A stretch of 64,000 nt of DNA from Diploptera punctata (lineage: Eukaryota; Arthropoda; Insecta; Blattodea; Blaberidae), in the NCBI GenBank assembly GCA_030220185.1, contig JASPKZ010000420.1, forward strand, positions 124,001 to 188,000. The letters are read 5' to 3'. How positions within the stretch are numbered: the first letter of the stretch is position 1; the number at the start of each line of letters is the position of its first letter. The position numbers and the translations under genes are program-made. This document shows, piece by piece, positions 42,612 to 53,450 of this stretch. The notes below the pieces were generated by a model that worked only from the letters and a program-made list of their open reading frames with translations, ran no database searches and had not been told where the DNA came from.

Positions 42612-43265
42612 ATCGGCCTCGGAAGTCTAAGTGTTATATTCCTTGGCTCTGGTCACGTGGATCGCGGGTCAAAACTGACCGGGGTCGATGGAACTTTTTA
42701 GGGCGCAAAAATTCAAACCAAATCCGTAGGTCCCGAATCGAAATATTTTGGGCTCATGAAACAACCTAAAGCCTAAATTAGAGTCTGCGAGCAAAATTAA
42801 TAGGCTTTTCTCATCCCTCAGTTGCCTACAAGAAGCTCTTGAGACGATTAACTAAGCACAAGTCACTCGTTGATATCAGTAGGGAAATAAAGAAAGTAGA
42901 ATGATCACATTAAGGGTTTTAGGAGGCTCTCGAGGTAGAATGAGGTTAGGGCGCCCACCTTTTAGACAATTGGCACGAAATGTCAGCCGGGTTATAAGTC
43001 CTACGTTACGGCCGCTTTTCCCCATAACAAGCGTCCGACACTCATTTCCACTAAAGGGTGAGTAGACCCCAGGAACATGGTGCCGCCAGAACATTTAAAT
43101 CAGTTTAAAAATTTTGACACAACCGGGACTCCAACCACCGACCTACCGACTTATATTTTATTGCCTTAACCAACTGTGATACGGCGTAGTAGGGAAATAA
43201 GCGCAACTAAATTAGCTTCGTTAAATAACTCCCACTAGGGATAGTCCTCACCCCAGTTAGGGATG
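42612..43265 (+). mobile_element. SINE-C copy interrupted by SINE-1
   Basis: The head resembles ATCGGCCTCGGAAGTCTAAG with a damaged tRNA-like promoter. The body runs to CAGTAGGGAAATAA (42890) and resumes at GTAGGGAAATAAGCGCAACT (43190), ending AACTCCCACTAGGGATAGTC. The gap holds a minus-strand SINE-1 with its target duplication. Confidence 0.85.
42891..43188 (-). mobile_element. SINE-1 nested in SINE-C
   Basis: Target duplication AGTAGGGAAATAA (42878-42890 and 43189-43201), 13 bp, perfect. Body on plus: GACAATTGGCACGAAATGTC, GGTGAGTAGACCCCAGG, ending near the head CCAACTGTGATACGGCG. The tail, next to 42891, is a degenerate (GTAA) stretch. Confidence 0.93.
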
Positions 43266-43319
43266 TAGGAATTTAGATTACAAACTCTCTAATATCATGA
43301 AGTAATGAACTGAGACATC

Positions 43320-43745
43320 CACAAAATGAATGCGAATTAAACCTGAATCCGTAACCTGGACAGTAAGCAAAAAACAAGCCAACAAGCTGTTAGCAGTAGA
43401 AATGGATTTTTGGAGGCGATCGACAATAATTTCAAGAAAGGATAAGGTCAGAAACAGCACAATAAGGGAAATTATGCAAGTTCAGGAAAAAATATTAGAA
43501 CAAATAGAAGAAAAACGTTTGAAATTGTATGGACGCCTCATAAGAATGGAAGAAGATAGAATACCAAAGAAGACCGAAGATCCTTAATTGGAAAGCTAAT
43601 GGAAGAAGCGGAAGAGGCAGACCTAGAGAACCTTAGATAGATGGAGTGAAGAGAAATATGGAAGCTAGAGATTTGAGGGAAGAAAGATGCTTTAGGCAGG
43701 AACCTCTGGCGACAAATCACTTGGGTTGAAGGAGAAACACTGTAT
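43320..43745 (+). pseudogene. RTE-b LINE C-terminal fragment
   Basis: Plus: VEMDFWRRSTIISRKDKVRN, IREIMQVQEKILEQIEEKRL, KLYGRLIRMEEDRIPKK, and after a frame change GRSGRGRPREP. It is a close layout match to 63670-63900 (ALRRSAAKSRIDRIRNKERR, WYGHAKRMPEQRLPK). It ends near a short (A)n stretch at 43775. Confidence 0.82.
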
Positions 43746-43775
43746 TGTGGAATATTCCTAATAAAAAAAAATATA

Positions 43776-44389
43776 TAGAAGTACTCAAATTGACTTACAT
43801 GAAATATATAGGTCTATGGTTGTATCTTTCAGAAAAGGTTTATATCGGTTGAGATTGGAAGGTGTACAACTATTTTGATGCTAATGGCGTTGTAATAACA
43901 ACTTAGAAAGCTATTAAAATTTCAAGCTTGTCCTGGAAGAACAGAGAATATGTATTTAAGTCTCCATAACCACACACTAAGTAGGTTGCAGTTTATAACA
44001 GATATTAATAAAAATATTGTTACATAATACGATTTATATTATTGAAAACATCCATCTATTTAGAGAGAATATTTGTGCAATTGAAATATTTAAGAGCTTT
44101 TTTACATTACGTGACACGTTTTATTTTAATATGTCTGTCTAAAAATACGTTTTAAAGTCAAGAGCAGCTTATAGAATAGACACCGACACTTAATTAGGTC
44201 TCTCAAAGAGTGATTACTTATGATTGGTCTATTTTCGGACCAGTTTTATCTTTAACTATTCTCAATGCATTTATGTATCCCTCTTCATTTGATATACGAT
44301 TATTCTATTTATAATACGTTATTATTTTTAAGTCTTCTTGTTATATTGGAAATATCCACACACAGATTTTAAATAAATGCATTTAACTA
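43776..44389. other. No recognisable feature
   Basis: AT-rich. Nothing assignable. Confidence 0.4.
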
Positions 44390-44995
44390 ACTAACTAACT
44401 CACTGGCACTATCGAACCCGTAGGTTCATGGCCGCGCGGACATAAGCTCTCCAGATATCCCTATCCTGAGCCAATGTTTTCCAAACATCCCCTGTATAAT
44501 CTACTTCCCTCAAATCATAGTTAATGTTATTCTCCCGCCTCATTCTAGACCTACCAACTGGGCGTTTTCCTACAAGAATCTTCCATGCACGTCTTTCATT
44601 CCCCATTCGTGCCACATGTCCTGCCCATCACAGTCTACGAGACTTAACTGTTCTCATTATATCTGGCTTCCTATAAAGAGCATGTAATTCACTGTTATGC
44701 AGTCTTCTCCATTCACCTGTCTGTTCATCTCTCTTTGGTCCAAAAATTTTCCTGAGAACTTTATTCTCAAATACTCATAATCTCCTTTCCTGCATTAAAG
44801 TAAGAGTCCATGTTTCGCATATAATATAACTGGTAGAATAACAGTTTTATATATTTTCAGTTTAACGTTTTTTGAAAGGAGTTGGGAAGTCAAGAGTATC
44901 TTTAATGCATAATAACATGCATTTCCAGAATTGAGCCTATGTTTAATTTCCTTGTGCATCTCATTCCTGTTTGTGATTATTTTTCCTTCATAAAA
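44390..44995 (-). mobile_element. RTE-a LINE 3' fragment
   Basis: The 3' end is at left: (AACT)n then CACTGGCACTATCGAACCCG on plus. Minus-strand coding GTRVARMGNERRAWKILVG then MRRENNINYDLREVDYTGD and DRDIWRAYVRAAMNLRVR. It matches the long copy at 10388-11000 base for base in large part. Truncated at 44995. Confidence 0.9.
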
Positions 44996-45009
44996 TAGGT
45001 TTTTGATGG

Positions 45010-45290
45010 GTATGGCTGACTATACAACAGCAGATCGGAAAACGTAGTGAAGATGTACGAACAGAAGTAAATATATTCAAGTTATTAGACAGGATTGCGC
45101 AATACGCAGACGAATGGATGGACCACGTCGACAGAATGAATAACAACAGAATCCCGAAACGGATTCTTCAATGCAGACCAATAGGGCGAAGAAATGTAGG
45201 AAGACACAGTAAAAGATGGTTACACTAATTGTAGCATGGGATCGGAGTAGACCTGAAAGTGTAATCCTTAATACTGCTTTTGATGATTAT
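45010..45290 (+). mobile_element. RTE-c LINE 3' fragment
   Basis: Plus-strand remnants ADEWMDHVDRMNNNRIPKRI and LQCRPIGRRNVGRHSKRW, then an untranslated end and GATGATTATTATT. Target duplication not found. Confidence 0.78.
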
Positions 45291-45291
45291 T

Positions 45292-46310
45292 ATTCACATT
45301 ATTATTATTAATATTATTATAGTACTATTATAATGATATAATTAATAACACATTATTATTGTTGTTATATTGTGCATTCCTTATCAGCTCTGTATTTTGT
45401 ATCATTTAACATTAATTAAATTATAGACGATTCTTGAATGAGAGGCGTAAAATGTAAAAATAATCGAAATCAGTCAACTTAATGATGGCTCCACAGATTT
45501 TGGAATCGCTAAGCAAACTGGTTACATGAAGATTTGGATAACTAAACATTCGGAGAAATCACGATAATTTGTCATTGAATAATATATAATCAGTTAATAT
45601 TTATGGCATAGACAAGTATATAAAGTATAATATAATTGGTACAACGAGAGACAAATATTTGTTTCATTGTTTCATGTCTATCATCCCTGAGTGTAGTTTC
45701 TCTCATAAAGCAATACATTTGATGTTTATTAAATGTGTCAGTTATTTCGGTGTTAAAATTAAGAAAAGTACAGTTTATACATCTCAGTGTGGCAAGGTAC
45801 ATAAAAAATAATGCTTTTTCACTTCAGCAGTAGAAGAAAACAGGGCTGGAGGAAGCCCCATGCGTGGCTGTGGGCCAAATATTTTTGAGCGTCGGAATCC
45901 TGAAGGAGAAAAAGAGGAGAGATCGCATGGAATAGGGAAGAGAGAGGTGATTCAACCCTGTAGAGTTGAAGATGTTAGCTCAAGGAATCCGGAAACGGCG
46001 TCGCTTTATGCGGCCTTGACGCCTCACTCAGATCGATTCCCTATCAACAATCCAACGCTTGCTTGTCCTACTTTAAACAAAACACACCCGCGTTTCTACA
46101 AACTTACTTAAATATTTCCGCCATGTGTAAATACTCAGATATTAATTTGTTTTCACTTCAATATTTGTTTCACGTGCTTTTAGTGAATTCCGAACAATGT
46201 TATACCCAACAAAATATTTATTTTTTCTAGAACTTCGTGGATTTACTTATTAGACACAACAAAATATTGACGAAATGCAAATACATATGTATAAATACAT
46301 GTGTGTGTCT
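45292..46310. other. Mostly AT-rich; one GC-richer unrecognised frame
   Basis: 45860-46111 on plus is open for 83 codons and less AT-rich than its surroundings (FERRNPEGEKEERSHGIGKR; SLYAALTPHSDRFPI). I do not recognise it and see no splice sites that would make it an exon. Confidence 0.35.
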
Positions 46311-46314
46311 TATT

Positions 46315-47083
46315 TGACATATATAAATATAAAAATCAATGTTTGTTTGTTTGTTTGTTTGTTCATATTCTATGCGCGGCCATACTGTTGATTCGATTTT
46401 GGTTGGGGTTTTTGCAAAATGTTCAATAGATTCCGGGGATGAACATAGGCTATAAGAGAGTTGTGATATTCAACCCTTCACCCTTAAAAATCACCCTTTG
46501 TAGTGAAATACCACAACAAATACACAAAATTAATGTACACAGAAATGAATATCTCAAAGAACTCTACAAAAAAGTCCGCGACAGCATATGTTTATCTTTT
46601 ACGGATAACTCACAATAACCATTTTGTCTTTCGGGATAAGTAAATTCCCCGGGCAAGCTTACTCTGCCATACCGTTCATCCGATTGAGATGGGGCGTTTT
46701 GAAACATGTTCAGGACATTCCGGGGATTAACATAGGCTATAAGAGAGTTGTAATAGACAATCCCTTCACCCTTAAAAATCACCCTTTTTAGTGAAAGACG
46801 TGAAATAAAGTCCCTATTTTGACGCTTAAATGACTTACGCTGCCTAAACCAAAACAAATTCAACAAATTAATGTACACAGAATTGAACATCTCAAAAATC
46901 TCTACAAAAAAGTCCCCGACAGCACATGTTTATTTTCTATAGATAACTCACAATAACCATTTTTGTCTTTCATTCATAACAAGAAGATCGGGATAAGCAG
47001 ATTCCCGGGCAAGTATAACAGCGCACGGCAGGTGGTAAAACACATTTATTTAGGAGTAGCAGCGCACGCCGGGTATTAGCTAG
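46315..47083 (+). mobile_element. Helitron-A copy 1, non-autonomous
   Basis: Degenerate 5' end near ATATATAAATATAAAAATC, then (TTTG)n and ATGCGCGGCC. The body has two similar halves, each with GGCTATAAGAGAGTTG and CCCTTCACCCTTAAAAATCA. The 3' end is GCACGCCGGGTATTAGCTAG. The last four bases, CTAG, are followed directly by the TC start of copy 2. No Rep/helicase. A minus-strand 108-codon frame (46564-46890) is antisense to the element. Confidence 0.82.
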
Positions 47084-47939
47084 TCTAATATATAAAAAAG
47101 GAATGTTTCTTTGTTTATTTGTTCGTACTTTATGCGCGGCCATACCGTTGATCCGATTGTGATGGGTTTTTTTTGCAAAAATGTTCAGAAGATTCCCGGG
47201 ATGAACATTGGCTATAACAGAGTTGTGATACTCAACTCCTACACTCTCAAAAAATAACCCTTTGTAGTGAAAAACGTGAAAAAATAATTTTTTGACGCTT
47301 ATACGGCTTCCGCTGCCTAAACCTTAACAAATACACAAAATTAATATACACAGAATAGAATATCTGAAAAACTCTACAAAAAAGTCCGCGACAGCATATG
47401 TTTTATCTTTTATGGATAACCCACAACAGCCATTTTTATCTTTCATTGATGCCAAGAAGATCGGAATAAGAGAATTTTAATGCTCAAACCCTTCACCATT
47501 AAAAATCCCCCTTTGTAGTGAAAAGTAAAATAAGAGTAGCTCTTTGTACGCTTAAAAGGCTTACGCTGCCTAAATCTTAACAAATACATCAAGTGAATGT
47601 ACACAGAATTGAATATCTCAACAAAAAAAAAAACTCGTAAACGTCCTGGACAGCGTATGTTTATCTCTTACGGATAACTCACAAGAACCATTTTGTCTTT
47701 CATTGATGCCAAGTAGATTCCCGGGCAAGCAGAGCAGCAGCACGGATAATTCGAAATAGCGAATATTGTCTTTTAGCTCATTAATGCGAAATACATTGGG
47801 ATACGTAGATTCACGGACATTGTCGGTAAAATAATGATGATATAAATTTATAATTATTATTCCTTTTACTTATTCAACTAAACGTAAAAACACGTTATCA
47901 TTTATTTAGGCGTAGCAGCGCACGCCGGGTATTAGCTAG
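47084..47939 (+). mobile_element. Helitron-A copy 2, non-autonomous, joined to copy 1
   Basis: Starts TCTAATATATAAAAAAGGAA at 47084 and ends CGCCGGGTATTAGCTAG at 47939, followed by a host T. It is 856 bp with the same repeated inner modules as copy 1 (GCTTACGCTGCCTAAA and TACACAGAATTGAATATCTC). No intervening host DNA separates it from copy 1. Confidence 0.88.
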
Positions 47940-47940
47940 T

Positions 47941-48212
47941 AGTTAACAAAAAAGCTAATCCAAAATAAAGTAAGATACTTACTTCTCATTAAACAAGGAT
48001 TCCATTCAAATGCACAATCGTATATAAACTATTTCATTTTAACGCATGGCAAAATTAACAACAAACAATGTGCTTAGACACCTTAATGAAATAATATTTC
48101 CTGACGTCAATATTCATATATTAACCCATTCTAAGAATATAAAAAGCTAACAAACCAAAATAACTCATACTAATCTTACATTTGTCTTTTTTATTGTAGT
48201 GTTTATTATTAA
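47941..48212. other. Spacer between Helitrons
   Basis: AT-rich DNA, unassigned. ATTAACCCATTCTAAG near 48119 resembles a TTAA-element end but has no partner nearby. Confidence 0.4.
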
Positions 48213-49207
48213 GTAGCTAGTACCCGGCGTGCGCTGCTACACCTAAATAAATTATGTGTTTTTTTCTTTTAGTTAAATTAGTAAAAGGAAAAGTAAATAT
48301 AAATATATATTATTCTTTTTAGATACCCGTGCTGATTACCCGGCATTGCCCGGGAATTAGGCGTTCTGACGTACTTGGCATAAATGAGCTGAAAGACAAA
48401 ATTCGTTACGTTGAGTTATCCACAAAAGAATACCCGCCGTGCGCTGCTATGCTTGCCCGGGAATCTACTTATCCCGATCTTCTCGGCATCAATGAAAGAC
48501 AAAAATGTTTATTTATGTTTTCCTTAAAAGATAAACATATGCTGTCCCGGACTTTTCTGTAGACATTTTTGAGATATTCAATTCTGTGTACAATAATTTT
48601 GTGTATTTGTTATGGTTTAGGCAGCGTAAGCCATTTAAGCTTACATTTTTTCACGTTTTTTCACTACAGAAGATGATTTTAAGGGTGAAGGGCTTGAACA
48701 TTAAAACCCTCTTATAACCTATAACCTTCGCGGGAAAATCCTGAACATTTTGCAAAAAGCCCAATAACATTCGGTTGAATGGTATGGGGCAGCACATGCT
48801 TTCCCGGGAATCTACTTATCCCGATCTCCTTGGTATCACTGAAAGATAAAAATGGCTATTATGTGTTATCTGTAGAAGATAAACATATGCTGCCAGGGGC
48901 TTTTTATAGAGTCTTTTGAGATATTAAATTCTGTGTACATTAATTTTGTGTATTTGTCATGGTTTGGACACGTAAGCCATTTAAGGGTAAAAAGGGACTT
49001 CTTTGCGTTTTTAACTACAAATTGTGTATTTTAAGAGCGTAGGAGTTGAGTATCTCAACTCTCTTATAGTCTATGTTCATCCCGGAAATCTCCTGAACAT
49101 TTTGCAAAAAAAACTCCATTTCAATAGAATCAACGGTATGGCCGCTCATAGTAGGTACGAACGAACAAACAAACAAACAAACATTCATTTTTACATATTA
49201 TATTAGA
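48213..49207 (-). mobile_element. Helitron-A copy 3, inverted
   Basis: On minus it starts TCTAATATAATATGTAAAAA after a host A (49207) and ends CGCCGGGTACTAGCTAC near 48213, with the terminal CTAG changed to CTAC. Its inner modules match copies 1, 2 and 4. A plus-strand frame at 48329-48562 is again antisense to the element and ends KDKHMLSRTFL, as in copy 1. Confidence 0.85.
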
Positions 49208-49720
49208 TTGAATTTCGGTCAGTTAGCTTTTAAGATATCTCATACTGGGAACATTTTATGAATGAATAATTTAATTTGAATAATTTTGTTCGATCTGAAT
49301 TGTACAAATGAAAATATGTACTAAAAGCTAACCAAAATTCAACCTAATTAATAATAAATGCTATACAAAAAAAGGACAGTTGGATTGAATGTCAGTTAAT
49401 TAGATTTTAAGACATCTTTTTATCCGAACAATTCAGATTGAATGAAATCATTGGTTGATGACAAATAAATAATTACCCAAAAGGATTCACATTAACCTTA
49501 TGTTTGTCTAGTATAGATTAGTGTCTCATTTTGGTTAGCTTTAAATATCGATAAGTTCGTTTTAACTTAACTAAGACTGCAGAAATAATTCAGTTACAGA
49601 TATAAGACATTTCCAAAAATCCACACCTGAAATTTTGCCGTTTTCAATATATTCTGTTTAATAATTGAAAATAATATGAAGATTAATGTTGTTTATGTAC
49701 TGAACTAGTTTTAATCATCA
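49208..49720. other. No recognisable feature
   Basis: AT-rich; nothing assignable. Confidence 0.4.
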
Positions 49721-49733
49721 TACGTTCAGTAAC

Positions 49734-50522
49734 CTATACATCAATGTATAATAAAAAATGGAACGAAGAAACAAATAAAGGAATAAAATTAGATAAAACA
49801 CACTACTTGAAAACATTATTATACGCTGATGACGAGGTAATAATAACAAATACAGAAGACGAACTTCAAAGGAATATTTTTAAACTACATAATATATGTG
49901 AACAATATAATCTCAAAATATCCATAGAAAAAACTAAGGTAATGGCATTCCAAGAGAAAAATCAAATCACATAAAAAATAGTAATAGAAAACAAAATCAT
50001 AGAACAGGTGAACCATCTCAACTATCTAGGATGTGACATTTCATTTAATTATGATAATGATATCAATAATAAAATAGCAAAATTCCAGGGAATATGTGGT
50101 ACGATAAAACGATCACTAAATAACAAAACAACAAGAGAGACCCAATTGAAATTTTATAAAATGTTGGCAGTACCGGTACTGCTCTATGGTTAAGAAGCCT
50201 GGATACATAAAAAACAAGATCTAAGTAGGATAACGGCGGCAGAAATGAAATTCTTGAGATCTGTTAAAGGGTGCACTAAGGAAGACAGAATCAAGAACAC
50301 AGAAATAAGACAGGAACTTGAAATATTTGCAATAACTGATAAAATAGATACATATAGACAAAAATGGAAGCAACACATAGACAGAATGAATGAAGATAGA
50401 TATCCAAAACAAATAACAAAATACAAACCTAAAGGCACCCGAGATGTGGGCAGACTTAGAAAGAGATGGGCTGAAGTCGGAACGGTCAACAGACCTAATC
50501 CATGAATGCAGATGATGATGAT
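49734..50522 (+). mobile_element. RTE-c LINE, young 5'-truncated copy
   Basis: Target duplications TACGTTCAGTAAC (49721-49733 and 50523-50535). Coding is nearly continuous on plus from the RT palm: TLLYADDEVIITNTEDELQR, VMAFQEKN, EQVNHLNYLGCDISFNYDND, KFYKMLAVPVLLYG, AAEMKFLRSVKGCTKEDRIK, KWKQHIDRMNEDRYPKQITK. Only a few single-base stops interrupt it (one at 49972, one in YG*EAW). The tail is ATGCAGATGATGATGAT. Confidence 0.95.
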
Positions 50523-50539
50523 TACGTTCAGTAACATAC

Positions 50540-51036
50540 ACTGCTAATGAAGATGTGAACTACTTCAGAGAACTTAAAGCCGCCTGTTTCACTTCACAGT
50601 AATTAAACTTCCCTTGCATATGTAATGCATTCTCACATAAAAAATAATATTCGTTCTCTTTCTACACCATAACCTCATACGTTCGACCAACTGAACAAAA
50701 AAATCAATCAGTCATGTTTCTATATACCTCTAATTTGGTGTATTACCGGTATTTTTGTTTATCCTTAATTAAATTATTATAATTTTCCTAGCATTTCGTT
50801 ATTGTGCCTCCAATATAACACAAAGCCTACTCTATCGTTCATGACAGTTGTATAAATTTTGAAACAGAGAAATAGCATTGGAATTGAGGACAGTTACATA
50901 CACGATCCAGTGCTTCTGTTCGCGCTGCGTTTGTTTCTTTTAGTTTCAATTTCTGCTACTACGGCCCAAAGGCACCACTACAACTGAGTTCACGTGTAAC
51001 ATCTACAGATGTCGCTTTACCCAAAGGTTCACTTGC
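50540..51036. other. No recognisable feature
   Basis: AT-rich; nothing assignable. Confidence 0.4.
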
Positions 51037-51115
51037 CATAAGCTCTCCATACATCCCTATCCTGTGCTAATGTTTTCCAATCATTTCCTGTATAATCTGC
51101 ATCCCCTCATCATGT
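51037..51115 (-). mobile_element. RTE-a LINE scrap
   Basis: CATAAGCTCTCCATACATCC then CCAATCATTTCCTGTATAAT matches 10441-10505 of the long RTE-a copy. Both ends are lost. Confidence 0.8.
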
Positions 51116-51429
51116 TAATTGTATGCGATAACTATTTGATTTGAGCGATTTCTTTAGTGCAAAGAAGGGTATGAAATTCACATAAAAAATTATATAAAAG
51201 GAATTTAATAGAAAATGACTGAAATTAAAACTAGATTTGGTGTAAAATAATATAAATATTTAAACTGTATTATAATTTATTGGGTGTACATCTAAACAAA
51301 TTCTAAAATTATTTATAATCTTTAGCACCTGCAAACAGTTATTGGTGCTGTTCGTTCAATATATGTAGCGGAGTGACGTTATTTTCTGCGGGACGTCCAA
51401 TATTTCAGGATCCCATTCGAGGCTTATAC

Positions 51430-52935
51430 TGCGATGAGACTAGGCGTGTACATAGGAAACATAATAGTATATTAAGTCGAGATGCAAAACGACGTAAAAC
51501 CATGAAACTGTGTTGCCTTCCATTTTTTATGTATTTAGTTGTGATGGTTCAAATATTTGCTGTTTGGAGTTTTTCAGACCTGTTAGTTTTGTCATTTATA
51601 GGAAACATAATAGTATAAGCGAATAAATTAAGTCGGGATACAAAACGACGCAAAACCATGAAACGGTGTTGCCTTCCATTTTTTACGTATTTAGTTGTGA
51701 GCGATGAGACTAGGCGTGTACATAGGAAACATAATAGTATATTAAGTCGGGATGCAAAACGACGTAAAACCATGAAACGGTGTTGCCTTCCATTTTTTAT
51801 GTATTTAGTTGTGATGGTTCAAATATTTGCTGTTTGGAGTTTTTCAGACCTGTTTAATAGTATATTAAGTCGGGATGCAAAACGACGTAAAACCATGAAA
51901 CGGTGTTGCCTTCCATTTTTTATGTATTTAGTTGTGATGGTTCAAATATTTGCTGTTTGGAGTTTTTCAGACCTGTTAGTTTTGTCATTTATAGGAAACA
52001 TAACAGTATAAGCGAATAAATTAAGTCGGGATGCAAAACGACGTAAAACCATGAAACGGTGTTGCCTTCCATTTTTTATGTATTTAGTTGTGATGGTTCA
52101 AATATTTGCTGTTTGGAGTTTTTCAGACCTGTTAGTTTTGTCATTTATAGGAAACATAAAGTATAAGGGAATAAATTAAGTCGGGATGCAAAACGACGTA
52201 AAACCATGAAACGGTGTTGCCTTCCATTTTTTATGTATTTAGTTGTGAGCGATGAGACTAGGCGTGTACATAGGAAACATAACAGTATATTAAGTCGGGA
52301 TGCAAAACGACGTAAAACCATGAAACGGTGTTGCCTTCCATTTTTTATGTATTTAGTTGTGAGCGATGAGACTAGGCGTGTACATAGGAAACATAATAGT
52401 ATATTAAGTCGGGATGCAAAACGACGTAAAACCATGAAACGGTGTTGCCTTCCATTTTTTATGTATTTAGTTGTGATGGTTCAAATATTTGCTGTTTGGA
52501 GTTTTTCAGACCTGTTTAATAGTATATTAAATCCGGATGCAAAACGACGTAAAACCATGAAACGGTGTTGCCTTCCATTTTTTATGTATTTATTTGTGAT
52601 GGTTCAAATATTTGCTGTTTGGAGTTTTTCAGACCTGTTTAATAGTATATTAAATCGGGATGCAAAAACGACGTAAAACCATGAAACGGTGTTGCCTTCC
52701 ATCTTTTATGTATTTAGTTGTGATGGTTCAAATATTTGCTGTTTGTAGTTTATCAGACCTGTTAGTTTTGTCATTTATAGGAAACATAATAGTATAAGCG
52801 AATAAATTAAATCGGGATGCAAAACGACGTAAAACCATGAAACGGTGTTGCCTTCCATTTTTTATGTATTTAGTTGTGATGGTTCAAATATTTGCTGTTT
52901 GGAGTTTTTCAGACCTGTTAGTTTTGTCATTTGAG
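51430..52935. repeat. Modular tandem array, 11 cores, unit lengths 114, 123 and 156 bp
   Basis: The core, about 80-90 bp (GATGCAAAACGACGTAAAAC, CATGAAACGGTGTTGCC, ATGTATTTAGTTGTGA), occurs 11 times. Successive TGTTGCC starts are 51511, 51667, 51781, 51904, 52060, 52215, 52329, 52443, 52566, 52690 and 52846, giving spacings 156, 114, 123, 156, 155, 114, 114, 123, 124, 156. Length depends on the connector: GCGATGAGACTAGGCGTG type (114), TGGTTCAAATATTTGCTG type (123) or that plus AGTTTTGTCATTTATAGG (156). Repetitive frames on both strands (MKRCCLPFFMYLVV and MVLRRFASRLNILL units) result from this. Not a recognised gene. Confidence 0.95.
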
Positions 52936-53184
52936 CTATAGCTCCTACCGAAATCATGGACCCTCAGTAAACATAATAAACTCCAGGCCTAGAGGGCTCT
53001 GGGCTGCCGGCACATCCATATTTGTATTTTACAGAGATGGATCTCATCCAGCCAGCATAAATATATTCCCTGATTCCAGGAAGTTTTAGGTCTTCCTCTG
53101 CCTCGTCTAATACATCGATAAATTTCGATTAGGCCTACACCTTGTGATACCGGCATGTTTGTCAACATGTATATTACTATTTGA
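52936..53184. other. Unassigned flank of the array
   Basis: Moderately GC-rich near 52985-53020 (GGGCTCTGGGCTGCCGGCAC) with no frame I recognise. Confidence 0.35.
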
Positions 53185-53450
53185 GTGTCATGGTATAGCG
53201 TAGTTGACTAAAACAACAAACGGGAAAGTCGCGGGGATTTAATTGCTGATGGGGGTCAAGACTTTTAAACTGGACAAAGTCTTCCGGTGACACTGTGGCC
53301 CTGGGATCCATACAGCCTCTAATTGAAAGAATGTCAGACATATGATATGGGGGCAAAGATGGCCAATCAGACAGAGCTGACATCTTTTGCCAGTTATCTA
53401 GAGAAGTGAGAGCTTAAACCTCCTCGAGGCCTCCACTTTACATTTACCTT
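53185..53450 (+). mobile_element. SINE-1 copy, diverged
   Basis: GTGTCATGGTATAGCGTAGT head, GGTCAAGACTTTTAAACTGG, GTGGCCCTGGGATCC, and a CAGAGCTGACATC then AAACCTCCTCGAGGCC end. Clearly older than the 2675 copy. Confidence 0.8.

Noticed and set aside
48119..48135. Another TTAA element end (TTAACCCATTC)
   Set aside because: No inverted partner with TTAA was found within a reasonable distance.
51658..52676. Repetitive ORFs of 96-156 codons as a repeat-protein gene
   Set aside because: They follow from tandem units whose lengths are multiples of three; long frames exist on both strands, the 156 bp unit brings a stop codon, and no start context or splice sites stand out. Kept as a finding, not as a gene.
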